Below, in pieces: positions 18,629 to 29,112 of a stretch of 64,000 nt of DNA. Positions within the stretch are counted from its first letter, which is position 1. Every line of letters starts with the position of its first letter. The notes beneath the pieces were generated by a model, which had not been told where the DNA came from, did not search any database, and worked only from the letters and a program-made list of their open reading frames with translations. Source of the DNA: Citrobacter sp. Cu233. GTDB lineage: Bacteria; Pseudomonadota; Gammaproteobacteria; Enterobacterales; Enterobacteriaceae. The stretch is from positions 62,001 to 126,000 of the forward strand of contig NZ_JAOWIF010000031.1 of the NCBI RefSeq assembly GCF_030332225.1. Reading direction: 5' to 3'. Made by a program: the position numbers and the translations under genes.

Positions 18629-19474
18629 TTATAATACCGGTTCTACCGGTAAATCGTTGCGCGCTCCCCATTCGCTCCACGCACCGTCATACAATGCGAC
18701 GTTGGGGACACCCAGCGTGGTAAGCGCCAGCACCACCACGGCAGCTGTGACGCCGGAGCCGCAGCTGGCGATAATGGGTCTGTCAAAACTCACGCCGTGG
18801 CTGAAGAAAATCGCATCCAGTTCGTCGGTGGTTTTCAATTCTCCATCACGTACCAGTTCAGTCCAGGGCACGTTCAATGCGCCTGGAACATGACCGCGTT
18901 TCAGGCCTGGACGGGGTTCATCAACCTGGGCATTAAAACGTGCCGCCGGGCGGGCATCGACGATCTGAGCCGTTTTTTCATGGCTGGCCAGCAGCACATC
19001 AGTCACGCGTACAACCGCTTCAGGCGCGAATGCTGTGTCAAATTCACCTTCGGGTAAATCCACATTTCCTGTCTGCAAGGGGAGTTCATCACGCTGCCAG
19101 CCAGCCAAACCGCCAGCCAGAATAGAGACATTTTCAACGCCAAATGTCCGCAGCATCCACCATGCCCGCGGAGCAGAGAACAGGTTTCCTTCATCGTATA
19201 TCACCAGGTGCTTATCCTGGTGTACGCCTGATTCGCGCATGGCGACGGCGAAGGCTTCCGGGCGCGGCATCATATGTGGAAAGGGGGAGGTGTGGTCAGA
19301 GAGGGCTTCAATATCAAAAAAGACAGCGCCAGGAATATGGCCTGCACGATATTCCTCGCCAACATCACGATCTTCCTGGCCTGGGGGTGCCATCCGGGCA
19401 TCAAGAATTTGTATTTCCGGGTCGTCAATATGTTCGACAAGCCAGTCGGCAGCGACAAAGAAGGCGGTAGTCAT
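18629..19474 (-). CDS. sseA: 3-mercaptopyruvate sulfurtransferase SseA
   Basis: 281 aa from the ATG at 19474 (MTTAFFVAADWLVEH). Two rhodanese domains; only the C-terminal one is catalytic, with the loop CGSGVTA typical of mercaptopyruvate rather than thiosulfate sulfurtransferases. It moves sulfur from 3-mercaptopyruvate to acceptors such as cyanide or thioredoxin. Divergent from yfhM across a 205-bp gap. Confidence 0.96.
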   Translation of the reverse strand: MTTAFFVAADWLVEHIDDPEIQILDARMAPPGQEDRDVGEEYRAGHIPGAVFFDIEALSDHTSPFPHMMPRPEAFAVAMRESGVHQDKHLVIYDEGNLFSAPRAWWMLRTFGVENVSILAGGLAGWQRDELPLQTGNVDLPEGEFDTAFAPEAVVRVTDVLLASHEKTAQIVDARPAARFNAQVDEPRPGLKRGHVPGALNVPWTELVRDGELKTTDELDAIFFSHGVSFDRPIIASCGSGVTAAVVVLALTTLGVPNVALYDGAWSEWGARNDLPVEPVL

Positions 19475-19679
19475 AGGCATCTCCATTATTACCAGGTTTC
19501 GGCAAATTGTCGGATGTTTACTGTAAAGCGACAAGTAAAAGAGGCTGATTTGTCAGGTGGACCCACATTAATCACGAAAATTCAGATACAACATCCTATT
19601 ACTGACTTCCACCACCAGAAATCTGACGCATAATAGTTGTTCTACGTAGCTAACGGGCCACTGCGGCCAGGGATGAAAA

Positions 19680-22600
19680 ATGAAATATATTCGCGTAGTG
19701 GCCTGTATGCTGATGTTGGCGCTGGCGGGGTGCGATAATAATAACGATAAGCCGTCAACAGCGGCGAAAAATGATGCGCCAGCCCCGCAGAGCGCACCGG
19801 TAAAAGATCCGGCGCAATTACAAAAGCTGATGCAGCAAAGCCAGGGTAAACCGTTGACGCTGTTGGATGCCTCTGAAGTCCAGTTGGACGGTGCGGCGAC
19901 GCTGGTGCTGACTTTCTCTATTCCTCTCAATCCCGAACAAGATTTTTCTCGCGTGCTGCACGTTGTCGATAAAAAAAGCGGCAAAGTGGATGGTGCCTGG
20001 GAGCTGGCACCGAATCTGAAAGAGCTGCGTTTACGCCACCTTGAACCCAACCGCGAGCTGGTAGTCACCATTGAACGTGACTTGTTGGCATTGAATAAAG
20101 CGACGTTTGGCATTGAGTATGAAAAAAATATTACCACGCGCGATGTTCAGCCGAGTGTAGGGTTTGCCAGTCGTGGCTCGCTACTGCCGGGCAAAGTGAT
20201 TGAAGGATTACCGGTGATGACGCTGAACGTTAATAGCGTAGATGTGAACTTCTTTCGCGTGAAACCTGAATCGCTCGGTGCCTTTGTCAGCCAGTGGGAA
20301 TACCGTAGCGCATTGTCCAACTGGGAATCCGATAACCTGCTGAAAATGGCGGAACTGGTGTATACCGGGCGCTTTGATCTCAATCCAACGCGTAATACCC
20401 GAGAGAAACTGTTGCTGCCGTTGAGCGATATCAAGCCGCTGCAGCAGGCGGGCGTGTACGTGGCGGTGATGAATCAGGCCGGGCATTACAACTACAGCAA
20501 TGCCGCAACGTTGTTTACGCTCAGCGATATCGGTGTCTCTGTTCATCGTTACCACAACCAACTGGATGTTTTCACACAAAGCCTGGAAAACGGTGCTGCG
20601 CAACAGGGGATTGATATCACCTTACTCAATGAGAAAGGGCAGACATTGGCGCAAGCCACCAGTGATGCGCAGGGGCATGTAAAGCTTGAAACTGATAAAG
20701 ATGCGGCTTTATTGCTGGCGCGAAAAGATGGGCAAACCACATTGTTGGATTTGAAGCTCCCGGCGCTGGATCTGGCCGAGTTTGATATCGCGGGGGCGCC
20801 GGGCTACAGCAAGCAGTTCTTTATGTTTGGTCCACGCGATCTCTATCGCCCTGGTGAAACGGTGATCCTCAACGGACTGCTGCGCGACAGCGACGGCAAA
20901 ACGTTGCCCGATCAGCCGGTTAAGCTGGAGGTCGTGAAACCCGACGGACAGGTATTACGCACGGTGGTCAGCCAGCCCGAAAATGGTTTGTATCGCTTTA
21001 GCTGGCCGCTGGACAGCAGTGCGCCAACCGGCATGTGGCATATTCGGGCTAATACCGGTGATAACCAGTCGCGGATGTGGGACTTCCACGTCGAAGACTT
21101 TATGCCGGAGCGAATGGCGCTCAATCTCGCTGCGGAAAAAACGCCCGTAGCGCCGGCGGATGATGTGAAGTTTTCAGTTGTGGGCTACTACCTGTACGGC
21201 GCACCTGCCAACGGTAACGCCCTGCAAGGCCAGCTTTTCCTGCGGCCACTGCGTGAAGCGGTGCAGGTGCTACCGGGATTCCAGTTCGGTAATATTGCTG
21301 AAGAAAACCTGTCCCGTAGCCTCGATGAAGTTCAGCTTACGTTAGATGAACAAGGTCGCGGCGAGGTCATCGCCAGTAGCCAGTGGCAAGAAACGCATTC
21401 GCCGCTGCAGGTCATTTTGCAGGCCAGCCTGCTGGAGTCGGGGGGCCGTCCAGTGACCCGTCGGGCAGACCAAGCCATCTGGCCTGCGGATACGCTGCCG
21501 GGTATTCGTCCGCAGTTTGCGGCAAAAGCCGTTTATGACTACCGCACCGATACCACCGTGAATCAGCCCATCGTGGATGAAGACAGCAGCGCCGCCTTCG
21601 ATATCGTGTATGCCGATGCGCAAGGCGAGAAAAAAGCGGTAACCGGTTTGCAGGTGCGTTTGATCCGTGAACGTCGGGATTATTACTGGAACTGGTCTGA
21701 GGGCGAAGGCTGGCAGTCTCAGTTCGATCAAAAGGATCTGGTCGAAGGCGAGCAGACGCTGGATCTTAAGGCCGATGAAACCGGTAAAGTGAGTTTCCCG
21801 GTAGAGTGGGGTGCATACCGCCTCGAGGTTAAAGCGCCAAACGATACGGTGAGCAGTGTACGCTTCTGGGCCGGATACAGCTGGCAGGATAACAGCGACG
21901 GTAGCGGAGCGGTCCGTCCCGATCGCGTGACGTTGAAACTGGACAAACCCAGTTATCGTCCCGGTGATACCATGAAGCTGCACATTGCCGCGCCGGCAGC
22001 GGGTAAAGGCTATGCGATGGTGGAATCGAGTGATGGTCCGCTGTGGTGGCAAGAAATCGAGGTGCCTGCGGATGGTCTTGAGCTCTCTATTCCGGTCGAT
22101 AAAAGCTGGAACCGCCACGATTTGTATCTCAGTGCGCTGGTGATCCGCCCTGGCGACAAATCCCGTTCAGCAACGCCTAAACGTGCGGTTGGGCTGCTGC
22201 ATTTGCCGTTGGGTGATGAGAACCGTCGTCTGGCGCTGGCCCTGGAAAACCCGGCGAAAATGCGCCCGAATCAGCCGCTGACCGTCAAGGTGAAAGCCAG
22301 TGTTAAAAATGGCGAGATACCAAAGCAGGTTAATGTACTGGTCTCTGCCGTTGATAGCGGGGTGTTGAATATCACGGATTACGCCACGCCAGATCCGTGG
22401 CAGGCATTTTTCGGGCAAAAACGCTATGGTGCGGATATTTATGATATTTATGGCCAGGTTATTGAAGGGCAAGGGCGTCAGGCGGCACTGCGTTTCGGGG
22501 GGGATGGCGATGCGTTAAAACGCGGCGGAAAACCGCCAGTCAATCACGTCAATATCGTCGCACAGCAGGCTCAGCCGGTTACGCTCAACGAGCAGGGTGA

Positions 22601-24614
22601 AGGCACAGTGACGTTACCGATTGGTGATTTCAACGGTGAGCTGCGGGTCATGGCGCAGGCCTGGACGGCGGATGATTTTGGCAGCAGCGAAAGTAAAGTG
22701 ATTGTTGCCGCCCCGGTGATTGCTGAACTGAATACTCCGCGTTTCCTGGCCGGGGGCGATACGTCGCGACTGACGCTGGATGTGACTAACCTGACAGACA
22801 AACCGCAGACGCTGAATATCAAGCTTGCCGCCAGTGGATTACTGGAACTGAGGGGGCAAGATCCGGCACCCGTGAATCTGGCGCCAGGTGTACGCACCAC
22901 GCTGCTTGTTCCGGTGCGAGCACGGGAAGGATTTGGCGAGGGTGAAGTTCAGGCTGAGATTACGGGGCTGGAACTGCCCGGCGAAACGCTACCTGTTCAG
23001 CATAAACAGTGGAAGATTGGCGTGCGCCCGGCGTTCCCGGCGCAAACTGTCAATAACGGTGTTGCCCTCCAGCCGGGTGAAATCTGGCAATTGCCAGGTG
23101 AAGAGTTGGTTAATTTCTCGCCGGTGACAGTGCAGGGACAACTGCTGTTCAGCGGCAAACCGCCGCTGAATCTGGCGCGCTACATCCGCGAATTGAAAGC
23201 CTATCCTTACGGTTGTCTGGAACAAACAGCCAGTGGGCTGTTCCCGTCGTTATATACCAACGCCGCGCAGTTGAAGGCGTTGGGCATTGCGGGCGATAGT
23301 GATGAGAAACGTCGCGCGGCGGTCGAGATCGGTATTTCCCGGTTGCTGCAGATGCAGCGTGACGACGGTGGGTTTGCATTGTGGGATAAAAACGGGCCGG
23401 AGGAGTACTGGCTGAGCGCCTATGTCATGGATTTCCTCGTCCGGGCAAATGAGCAGGGCTACAGCGTTCCGGCTGAAGTGATTAACCAGGGCAATGCGCG
23501 GTTGCTGCGCTATTTGCAGGATCCGGGCATGATGTCGATTCGCTACACTGATGATACCGCAGCCAGCCGGTTTGCCGTGCAGGCCTATGCCGCGTTGGTG
23601 TTGGCCCGTCAGCAGAAAGCCCCGCTTGGTGCACTGCGCGAGATCTGGGAGCGTCGTGCTCAGGCCGCCTCCGGTCTACCGCTGCTGCAATTGGGGGTTG
23701 CACTGAAAAACATGGGCGATGCGAATCGCAGTGAACAGGCTTTGACGCTGGCATTGAATACACCACGCCGCGATGCGCAGCAGTGGATGGCGGATTACGG
23801 CAGTCAGCTGCGCGATAATGCGCTGATGCTGGCATTGTTGGAAGAGAATAAGCTCAAACCTGACGTGCAGAATACGCTGTTGAACACGTTGTCAGAACAG
23901 GCCTTCGGCCAGCGCTGGCTCTCTACTCAGGAAAATAATGCGCTATTTCTTGCCGCGCGTACGCTACAGGATTTACCTGGCACGTGGCAGGCGCAGACGT
24001 CACTTGACGAACAGCCTCTGACAGGTGACAAATCGCAAACCCGCAACCTGGATGCCGATCGGCTGTCTACTCTGAGCGTCACCAATACCGGTAATTTGCC
24101 GCTGTGGCTGCGTCTGGATGTAAGTGGTTACCCGCAAACTTCGCCGCAGCCTGCCAGTAATGTCCTGCATATTGAACGTCAGATCCTGGGGCTGGATGGT
24201 CACAGCAAATCGCTGGACTCTCTGCGCAGCGGCGAACTGGTGCTGGTTTGGCTGACGGTGAAAGCCAGCCAGAATGTACCGGATGCGCTGGTGGTCGATC
24301 TCCTGCCTGCCGGACTGGAGCTGGAAAACCAGAATCTGGCTAACGGCAGCGCCAGCCTGCAGGATAGCGGCAGTGAAGTGGCGAATCTGCTCAATCAAAT
24401 GCAGCAGGCTGATATTCAGCACATGGAGTTCCGCGACGACCGTTTTGTCGCGGCGGTCGCGGTCAACGAAGGCCAACCGGTCACGCTGGTGTATCTGGCG
24501 CGTGCGGTCACGCCGGGGACATATCAGATTCCTGTGCCGCAGGTGGAATCGATGTATGTTCCGCAGTGGCGCGCGACTGGCACGGCTGAGGGCCCGCTGA
24601 TTGTCAGACCGTAA
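19680..24614 (+). CDS. yfhM: Alpha-2-macroglobulin-like lipoprotein YfhM (ECAM)
   Basis: 1644 aa, close to E. coli (1653). A lipoprotein signal ends in LALAGC with lipidation at Cys18; the following DNN favours inner-membrane retention on the periplasmic face. Many macroglobulin domains, then a thioester motif CLEQ at Cys1179 in the TED domain, which forms a covalent bond to attacking proteases. It is thought to trap proteases that breach the outer membrane. Its stop abuts the pbpC start with no gap, a conserved pairing that suggests defence plus murein repair. Confidence 0.96.
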   Translation: MKYIRVVACMLMLALAGCDNNNDKPSTAAKNDAPAPQSAPVKDPAQLQKLMQQSQGKPLTLLDASEVQLDGAATLVLTFSIPLNPEQDFSRVLHVVDKKSGKVDGAWELAPNLKELRLRHLEPNRELVVTIERDLLALNKATFGIEYEKNITTRDVQPSVGFASRGSLLPGKVIEGLPVMTLNVNSVDVNFFRVKPESLGAFVSQWEYRSALSNWESDNLLKMAELVYTGRFDLNPTRNTREKLLLPLSDIKPLQQAGVYVAVMNQAGHYNYSNAATLFTLSDIGVSVHRYHNQLDVFTQSLENGAAQQGIDITLLNEKGQTLAQATSDAQGHVKLETDKDAALLLARKDGQTTLLDLKLPALDLAEFDIAGAPGYSKQFFMFGPRDLYRPGETVILNGLLRDSDGKTLPDQPVKLEVVKPDGQVLRTVVSQPENGLYRFSWPLDSSAPTGMWHIRANTGDNQSRMWDFHVEDFMPERMALNLAAEKTPVAPADDVKFSVVGYYLYGAPANGNALQGQLFLRPLREAVQVLPGFQFGNIAEENLSRSLDEVQLTLDEQGRGEVIASSQWQETHSPLQVILQASLLESGGRPVTRRADQAIWPADTLPGIRPQFAAKAVYDYRTDTTVNQPIVDEDSSAAFDIVYADAQGEKKAVTGLQVRLIRERRDYYWNWSEGEGWQSQFDQKDLVEGEQTLDLKADETGKVSFPVEWGAYRLEVKAPNDTVSSVRFWAGYSWQDNSDGSGAVRPDRVTLKLDKPSYRPGDTMKLHIAAPAAGKGYAMVESSDGPLWWQEIEVPADGLELSIPVDKSWNRHDLYLSALVIRPGDKSRSATPKRAVGLLHLPLGDENRRLALALENPAKMRPNQPLTVKVKASVKNGEIPKQVNVLVSAVDSGVLNITDYATPDPWQAFFGQKRYGADIYDIYGQVIEGQGRQAALRFGGDGDALKRGGKPPVNHVNIVAQQAQPVTLNEQGEGTVTLPIGDFNGELRVMAQAWTADDFGSSESKVIVAAPVIAELNTPRFLAGGDTSRLTLDVTNLTDKPQTLNIKLAASGLLELRGQDPAPVNLAPGVRTTLLVPVRAREGFGEGEVQAEITGLELPGETLPVQHKQWKIGVRPAFPAQTVNNGVALQPGEIWQLPGEELVNFSPVTVQGQLLFSGKPPLNLARYIRELKAYPYGCLEQTASGLFPSLYTNAAQLKALGIAGDSDEKRRAAVEIGISRLLQMQRDDGGFALWDKNGPEEYWLSAYVMDFLVRANEQGYSVPAEVINQGNARLLRYLQDPGMMSIRYTDDTAASRFAVQAYAALVLARQQKAPLGALREIWERRAQAASGLPLLQLGVALKNMGDANRSEQALTLALNTPRRDAQQWMADYGSQLRDNALMLALLEENKLKPDVQNTLLNTLSEQAFGQRWLSTQENNALFLAARTLQDLPGTWQAQTSLDEQPLTGDKSQTRNLDADRLSTLSVTNTGNLPLWLRLDVSGYPQTSPQPASNVLHIERQILGLDGHSKSLDSLRSGELVLVWLTVKASQNVPDALVVDLLPAGLELENQNLANGSASLQDSGSEVANLLNQMQQADIQHMEFRDDRFVAAVAVNEGQPVTLVYLARAVTPGTYQIPVPQVESMYVPQWRATGTAEGPLIVRP

Positions 24615-26921
24615 ATGATGCTTCGATGGGCTAAACGCGGCGGCTGGCTGGCCGCCGTTATGCTATTACTTGTGGCGGTGGTTTGGTCGGCAGATAAAAT
24701 CTGGCCGCTGCCGCTTCATGAAGTCGATCCTGCGCGTGTCGTGGTGGCGTACGATGGTACGCCGCTATGGCGTTTTGCCGATGCGGACGGTATCTGGCGT
24801 TATCCGGTCACTATTGATGAGGTTTCTCCCCGGTACCTCGATGCATTAATCAATTACGAAGATCGCTGGTTCTGGAAACATCCCGGTGTTAATCCGTTTT
24901 CGGTGCTGCGTGCCGCGTGGCAGGATCTCTCCTCTGGACGCGTTGTCTCAGGCGGCAGTACGCTCACCATGCAGGTAGCAAGATTACTTGACCCGCACTC
25001 ACGTACCTTTGGCGGCAAATTTCGCCAGCTCTGGCGCGCACTCCAGCTTGAATGGCATCTCTCGAAACGCGACATCCTGACGCTGTACCTCAACCGCGCA
25101 CCTTTCGGCGGCACGCTTCAGGGTGTTGGCGCAGCAAGCTGGGCATATCTTGGCAAATCCCCCGCCCAACTCAGTTATTCTGAGGCGGCATTACTGGCCG
25201 TACTGCCACAGGCGCCGAGCCGCTTGCGCCCGGATCGCTGGCCGGAACGCGCCGAAGTGGCACGCAATAAAGTGCTTGAGCGTATGGCGACGCAAGGGAT
25301 TTGGCCCACGAAACAGGTACAGGAGTCGCGCGAAGAACCCGTCTGGTTGGCTCCCAGGCAGATGCCGCAGCTAGCACCGTTGTTCTCACGCATGATGTTG
25401 AGCAAAAGCCACAGTGACAAAATCTTGACCACGCTGGACGCCGGGCTGCAACGCCAGCTGGAAGAGCTGGCACAAAGCTGGAAGGGGCGGCTTCCTGCGC
25501 GCACTTCGCTGGCGATGATTGTTGTCGATCATACCGATATGAGCGTGCGTGGCTGGGTGGGGTCGGTAGATATGAATGACGATACCCGCTTTGGTCATGT
25601 TGATATGGTGAACGCGATTCGTTCTCCGGGATCGGTGCTGAAGCCATTTGTTTATGGCCTGGCGCTGGATGACGGATTGATTCACCCGGCTTCGTTGCTG
25701 CAGGACGTGCCGCGTCGTACCGGGGATTATCGTCCAGGGAATTTTGATAGTGGCTTTCATGGCCCGGTAAGCGTGAGTGAAGCGCTGGTGCGTTCGCTAA
25801 ATTTACCCGCAGTTCAGGTGCTTGAAGCTTATGGTTCGAAGCGTTTTGCCGCAAAATTGCGCAATGTGGGTTTGCCGCTGTACTTACCTGCAGGAGCTGC
25901 GCCGAATCTGTCGTTGATCCTGGGCGGCGCGGGGGCGAGACTTGAAGATATGGCGGCGGCATACAGTGCGTTTGCCCGTCATGGTAAGGCGGGAAAACTG
26001 CGTTTGCAGCCGACAGATCCACTCCTGGAACGACCGTTGATGTCAGCAGGTGCGGCATGGATTATTCGCCGGATTATGGCTGACGAAGCGCAACCTCTTC
26101 CGGATAACGCGCTGAGCAGAGTGGTTCCGCTGGCATGGAAAACGGGCACCAGTTATGGCTATCGTGACGCATGGGCAATCGGCGTTAATTCACGTTATGT
26201 GATAGGTATCTGGACCGGCAGGCCAGATGGGACGCCGGTGGTCGGGCAGTTTGGTTTTGCCAGCGCGGTGCCTTTGCTGAATCAGGTCAACAACCTGCTG
26301 CTGGCGCGTGGGACACATCAGCCAGAAGATCCTCGTCCAGAGTCGGTCAGCCGAGGCGTGGTGTGCTGGCCGGGCGGGCAATTTTTGCCAGACGGGGACG
26401 GCAACTGTCGTCGCCGCTTAGCCACCTGGCTACTGGACGGTAGCCAGCCGCCGACGCTGTTATTACCCGAGCAGGAAGGGGTTAACGGTATTCGTTTTCC
26501 CGTCTGGTTAGATGAGGCAGGAAATCGCGTTGCGCCAGATTGCGCGCAGGCGCGCGAACATATGTTAATCGTCTGGCCCTTGCCGCTGGAGCCCTGGCTG
26601 CCGCAATCTGAGCGCCGGGCTGCACGGCTACCGCCGATTTCCGCTACCTGCCCGCCGTTGGGGCAGGACGCTTTCTTACCGCTCCAGTTGACAGGCATTC
26701 GTGATGGCGCGATTGTGAAACGCTTACCCGGTTCTCCGGAGGTCTCAGTACCGGTGCAAACCAGCGGTGGGACAGGTGAGCGCTGGTGGTTTCTTAACGG
26801 TGAACGGCTGGATGAGCGTGGGCGTCGTCTTACCCTGCGACTCACAGTCAAAGGGGATTACCAACTCCTGGTGATGGATGACGCGGGACAGGTGGCGACG
26901 GTGAGATTTTCTTTGCAATAG
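24615..26921 (+). CDS. pbpC: Penicillin-binding protein 1C
   Basis: 768 aa bifunctional class A PBP (E. coli 770). One N-terminal membrane helix (residues ~8-26), a GT51 glycosyltransferase domain (EDRWFWKHPGVNP, then GGSTLTMQVARLL), a transpeptidase domain with active-site SxxK as SPGSVLKPF, SLN and KTGTSYG, and a C-terminal BiPBP domain. Periplasmic murein polymerisation. It starts immediately after yfhM; ATG 24615 or ATG 24618 are both possible. Confidence 0.96.
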   Translation: MMLRWAKRGGWLAAVMLLLVAVVWSADKIWPLPLHEVDPARVVVAYDGTPLWRFADADGIWRYPVTIDEVSPRYLDALINYEDRWFWKHPGVNPFSVLRAAWQDLSSGRVVSGGSTLTMQVARLLDPHSRTFGGKFRQLWRALQLEWHLSKRDILTLYLNRAPFGGTLQGVGAASWAYLGKSPAQLSYSEAALLAVLPQAPSRLRPDRWPERAEVARNKVLERMATQGIWPTKQVQESREEPVWLAPRQMPQLAPLFSRMMLSKSHSDKILTTLDAGLQRQLEELAQSWKGRLPARTSLAMIVVDHTDMSVRGWVGSVDMNDDTRFGHVDMVNAIRSPGSVLKPFVYGLALDDGLIHPASLLQDVPRRTGDYRPGNFDSGFHGPVSVSEALVRSLNLPAVQVLEAYGSKRFAAKLRNVGLPLYLPAGAAPNLSLILGGAGARLEDMAAAYSAFARHGKAGKLRLQPTDPLLERPLMSAGAAWIIRRIMADEAQPLPDNALSRVVPLAWKTGTSYGYRDAWAIGVNSRYVIGIWTGRPDGTPVVGQFGFASAVPLLNQVNNLLLARGTHQPEDPRPESVSRGVVCWPGGQFLPDGDGNCRRRLATWLLDGSQPPTLLLPEQEGVNGIRFPVWLDEAGNRVAPDCAQAREHMLIVWPLPLEPWLPQSERRAARLPPISATCPPLGQDAFLPLQLTGIRDGAIVKRLPGSPEVSVPVQTSGGTGERWWFLNGERLDERGRRLTLRLTVKGDYQLLVMDDAGQVATVRFSLQ

Positions 26922-27007
26922 ACCAGGTTGAGATGCTTTGTTGCTAAAAATCATCTTATTTTAAAGAAATGTTACCTTCGTCAATAGTCAACGGCCAGGA
27001 TGCTCTT

Positions 27008-27013
27008 TATAAT
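27008..27013 (+). promoter_or_regulatory. Candidate -10 box of ndk
   Basis: A perfect TATAAT lies 46 bp before the ndk ATG. No good -35 is seen at 16-18 bp, so the assignment rests on the -10 alone. Confidence 0.45.
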
Positions 27014-27059
27014 CCGCGCCAGGTAAACCATAACAGAACATCTTTTTTCAGAGGTAATC

Positions 27060-27491
27060 ATGGCTATTGAACGTACTTTTTCCATCATCAAACCAAACGC
27101 GGTGGCAAAAAACGTTATTGGGAGCATCTTTGCGCGCTTCGAAGCAGCAGGGTTCAAAATTGTCGGTACTAAAATGCTGCACCTGACCGTTGAGCAGGCG
27201 CGTGGTTTCTATGCTGAGCACGACGGCAAACCGTTCTTTGATGGCCTGGTTGAATTCATGACTTCCGGTCCGATTGTTGTTTCTGTACTGGAAAGCGAAA
27301 ACGCCGTTCAGCGTCATCGCGATCTGCTGGGCGCAACGAATCCGGCAAATGCGCTGGCTGGTACGCTGCGTGCCGACTACGCTGACAGCTTCACCGAAAA
27401 TGGTACTCACGGTTCCGATTCCGTTGAATCTGCAGCCCGTGAAATCGCCTATTTCTTTGGTGAAGGCGAAGTGTGCGCTCGTACTCGTTAA
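27060..27491 (+). CDS. ndk: Nucleoside diphosphate kinase
   Basis: 143 aa, the E. coli length. Transfers the gamma phosphate of ATP to NDPs through phospho-His117 ([12 protein letters not shown]), balancing NTP and dNTP pools. The N-terminal [12 protein letters not shown] is the family hallmark. Good SD (GAGG). Monocistronic, ending in a strong terminator before rlmN. Confidence 0.98.
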   Translation: MAIERTFSIIKPNAVAKNVIGSIFARFEAAGFKIVGTKMLHLTVEQARGFYAEHDGKPFFDGLVEFMTSGPIVVSVLESENAVQRHRDLLGATNPANALAGTLRADYADSFTENGTHGSDSVESAAREIAYFFGEGEVCARTR

Positions 27492-27571
27492 TTTAACGGG
27501 TTCGTTTACATATTATTTTCGCTAATGCTTCGTGCAAACGTGGCATCCCTGCGCCAGACTTTGTACAATGC

Positions 27572-27614
27572 AACGCCCCGGAAGAGCAGACCGCTTACCG
27601 GGGCGTTTCTTTTT
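27572..27614 (+). terminator. Rho-independent terminator of ndk
   Basis: AACGCCCCGG (27572-27581) pairs with CCGGGGCGTT (27598-27607) and is followed by a T-rich run (TCTTTTT). Confidence 0.85.
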
Positions 27615-27660
27615 AACCCTCCACGGGCCATAACGTGTAACAACGAGGCCGGAAAAAATT

Positions 27661-28827
27661 ATGTCTGAATTAGTTAACACCTCTGAAGTCGTCATTGCTG
27701 CGGTTCCAAATAAAAATGGAAAAATTAACCTGCTGGATCTGAACCGTCAGCAGATGCGCGAATTCTTCAAAGAGATGGGCGAAAAACCGTTTCGTGCCGA
27801 TCAGGTCATGAAATGGATGTACCACTATTGCAGCGACAATTTTGATGACATGACTGACATCAATAAGGTGCTGCGCAACAAATTGAAAGAAGTGGCTGAA
27901 ATTCGCGCCCCGGAAGTGGTGGAAGAGCAGCGTTCTTCTGATGGCACTATCAAATGGGCCATCGCGGTTGGCGATCAGCGTGTTGAAACGGTTTATATCC
28001 CGGAAGACGATCGCGCGACCCTGTGTGTTTCTTCACAGGTTGGTTGTGCATTAGAGTGTAAATTCTGCTCTACGGCGCAGCAGGGCTTTAACCGTAACCT
28101 GCGTGTGTCGGAAATCATTGGTCAGGTCTGGCGTGCGGCGAAAATCGTCGGCGCGGTGAAAGCCACAGGCGTACGTCCAATCACCAACGTGGTGATGATG
28201 GGGATGGGGGAGCCACTGCTTAACCTGACTAACGTCGTTCCGGCGATGGAAATTATGCTTGATGACTTCGGTTTCGGGTTGTCCAAGCGTCGCGTTACGC
28301 TGTCCACCTCAGGCGTTGTCCCTGCGCTGGATAAGTTGGGCGATATGATTGATGTCGCACTGGCGATTTCTCTGCATGCGCCAAATGATGAAATTCGTGA
28401 CGAAATTGTACCTATCAACAAAAAGTACAATATCGAAACGTTCCTCGGGGCCGTGCGCCGCTATCTGGAGAAATCCAATGCGAACCAGGGCCGCGTGACT
28501 ATCGAGTATGTGATGTTGGATCACATCAACGATGGCACTGAGCATGCTCATCAGCTTGCAGAACTGCTGAAAGACACACCGTGTAAGATCAACCTGATTC
28601 CGTGGAACCCGTTCCCGGGCGCGCCGTATGGTCGTAGCTCTAACAGTCGTATCGATCGTTTCTCTAAAGTGTTGATGAGCTATGGTTTCACGACCATCGT
28701 GCGTAAAACACGTGGTGATGACATCGATGCAGCCTGTGGTCAGCTGGCGGGAGACGTTATCGACCGTACTAAGCGTACTCTGCGCAAGCGTATGCAGGGC
28801 GATGCTATCGATATCAAAACCGTTTGA
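27661..28827 (+). CDS. rlmN: Dual-specificity RNA methyltransferase RlmN
   Basis: 388 aa radical-SAM enzyme that makes m2A2503 in 23S rRNA and m2A37 in some tRNAs. The SAM-cluster motif CALECKFC carries the three [4Fe-4S] cysteines; the methyl-carrying Cys near residue 355 is in [11 protein letters not shown]. Its cluster depends on the Isc system in the same window. It starts 170 bp after ndk, past a terminator, so has its own promoter. Confidence 0.97.
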   Translation: MSELVNTSEVVIAAVPNKNGKINLLDLNRQQMREFFKEMGEKPFRADQVMKWMYHYCSDNFDDMTDINKVLRNKLKEVAEIRAPEVVEEQRSSDGTIKWAIAVGDQRVETVYIPEDDRATLCVSSQVGCALECKFCSTAQQGFNRNLRVSEIIGQVWRAAKIVGAVKATGVRPITNVVMMGMGEPLLNLTNVVPAMEIMLDDFGFGLSKRRVTLSTSGVVPALDKLGDMIDVALAISLHAPNDEIRDEIVPINKKYNIETFLGAVRRYLEKSNANQGRVTIEYVMLDHINDGTEHAHQLAELLKDTPCKINLIPWNPFPGAPYGRSSNSRIDRFSKVLMSYGFTTIVRKTRGDDIDAACGQLAGDVIDRTKRTLRKRMQGDAIDIKTV

Positions 28828-28835
28828 TGCCGAAT

Positions 28836-28866
28836 GCACTACGGTATAAATAATGTACCGTAGTGC
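28836..28866. terminator. Perfect 11-bp hairpin after rlmN
   Basis: GCACTACGGTA (28836-28846) and TACCGTAGTGC (28856-28866) form a perfect stem with a nine-base loop directly after the rlmN stop. The tail is AT-rich (AATGTAAATTATAT) but has no continuous U-run. Confidence 0.6.
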
Positions 28867-28989
28867 AATGTAAATTATATAAGGTCCTTTGTTGTAGTCG
28901 TCTGATCAATAATAACGGTGCGTTTTAGTCGACTTTAAGGCAGTATGTAGCGGGGCAACAAGAGTTTAGACCCTCAGATTTACGCTGTT

Positions 28990-29019
28990 TTGTTATTGAT
29001 AGTCTGACCGTTTTATACT
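28990..29019 (+). promoter_or_regulatory. Candidate rodZ promoter
   Basis: TTGTTA (28990-28995), 18-bp spacer, TATACT (29014-29019), about 94 bp before the rodZ ATG. The rest of the 285-bp rlmN-rodZ gap shows no ORF or clear operator. Confidence 0.45.
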
Positions 29020-29112
29020 GTCTGACGAAGGTTAACTGACCAGATGTTTCGCGGTGTGGGTGAGCATTGTGACTCGCCGGCACCAGAACCCAAATTTACG
29101 CAGCTGTAGCGA

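Noticed and set aside
18629-19534. Longer sseA start at 19534
   Set aside because: Adds 20 unconserved residues; ATG 19474 gives the 281-residue family length and N-terminus.
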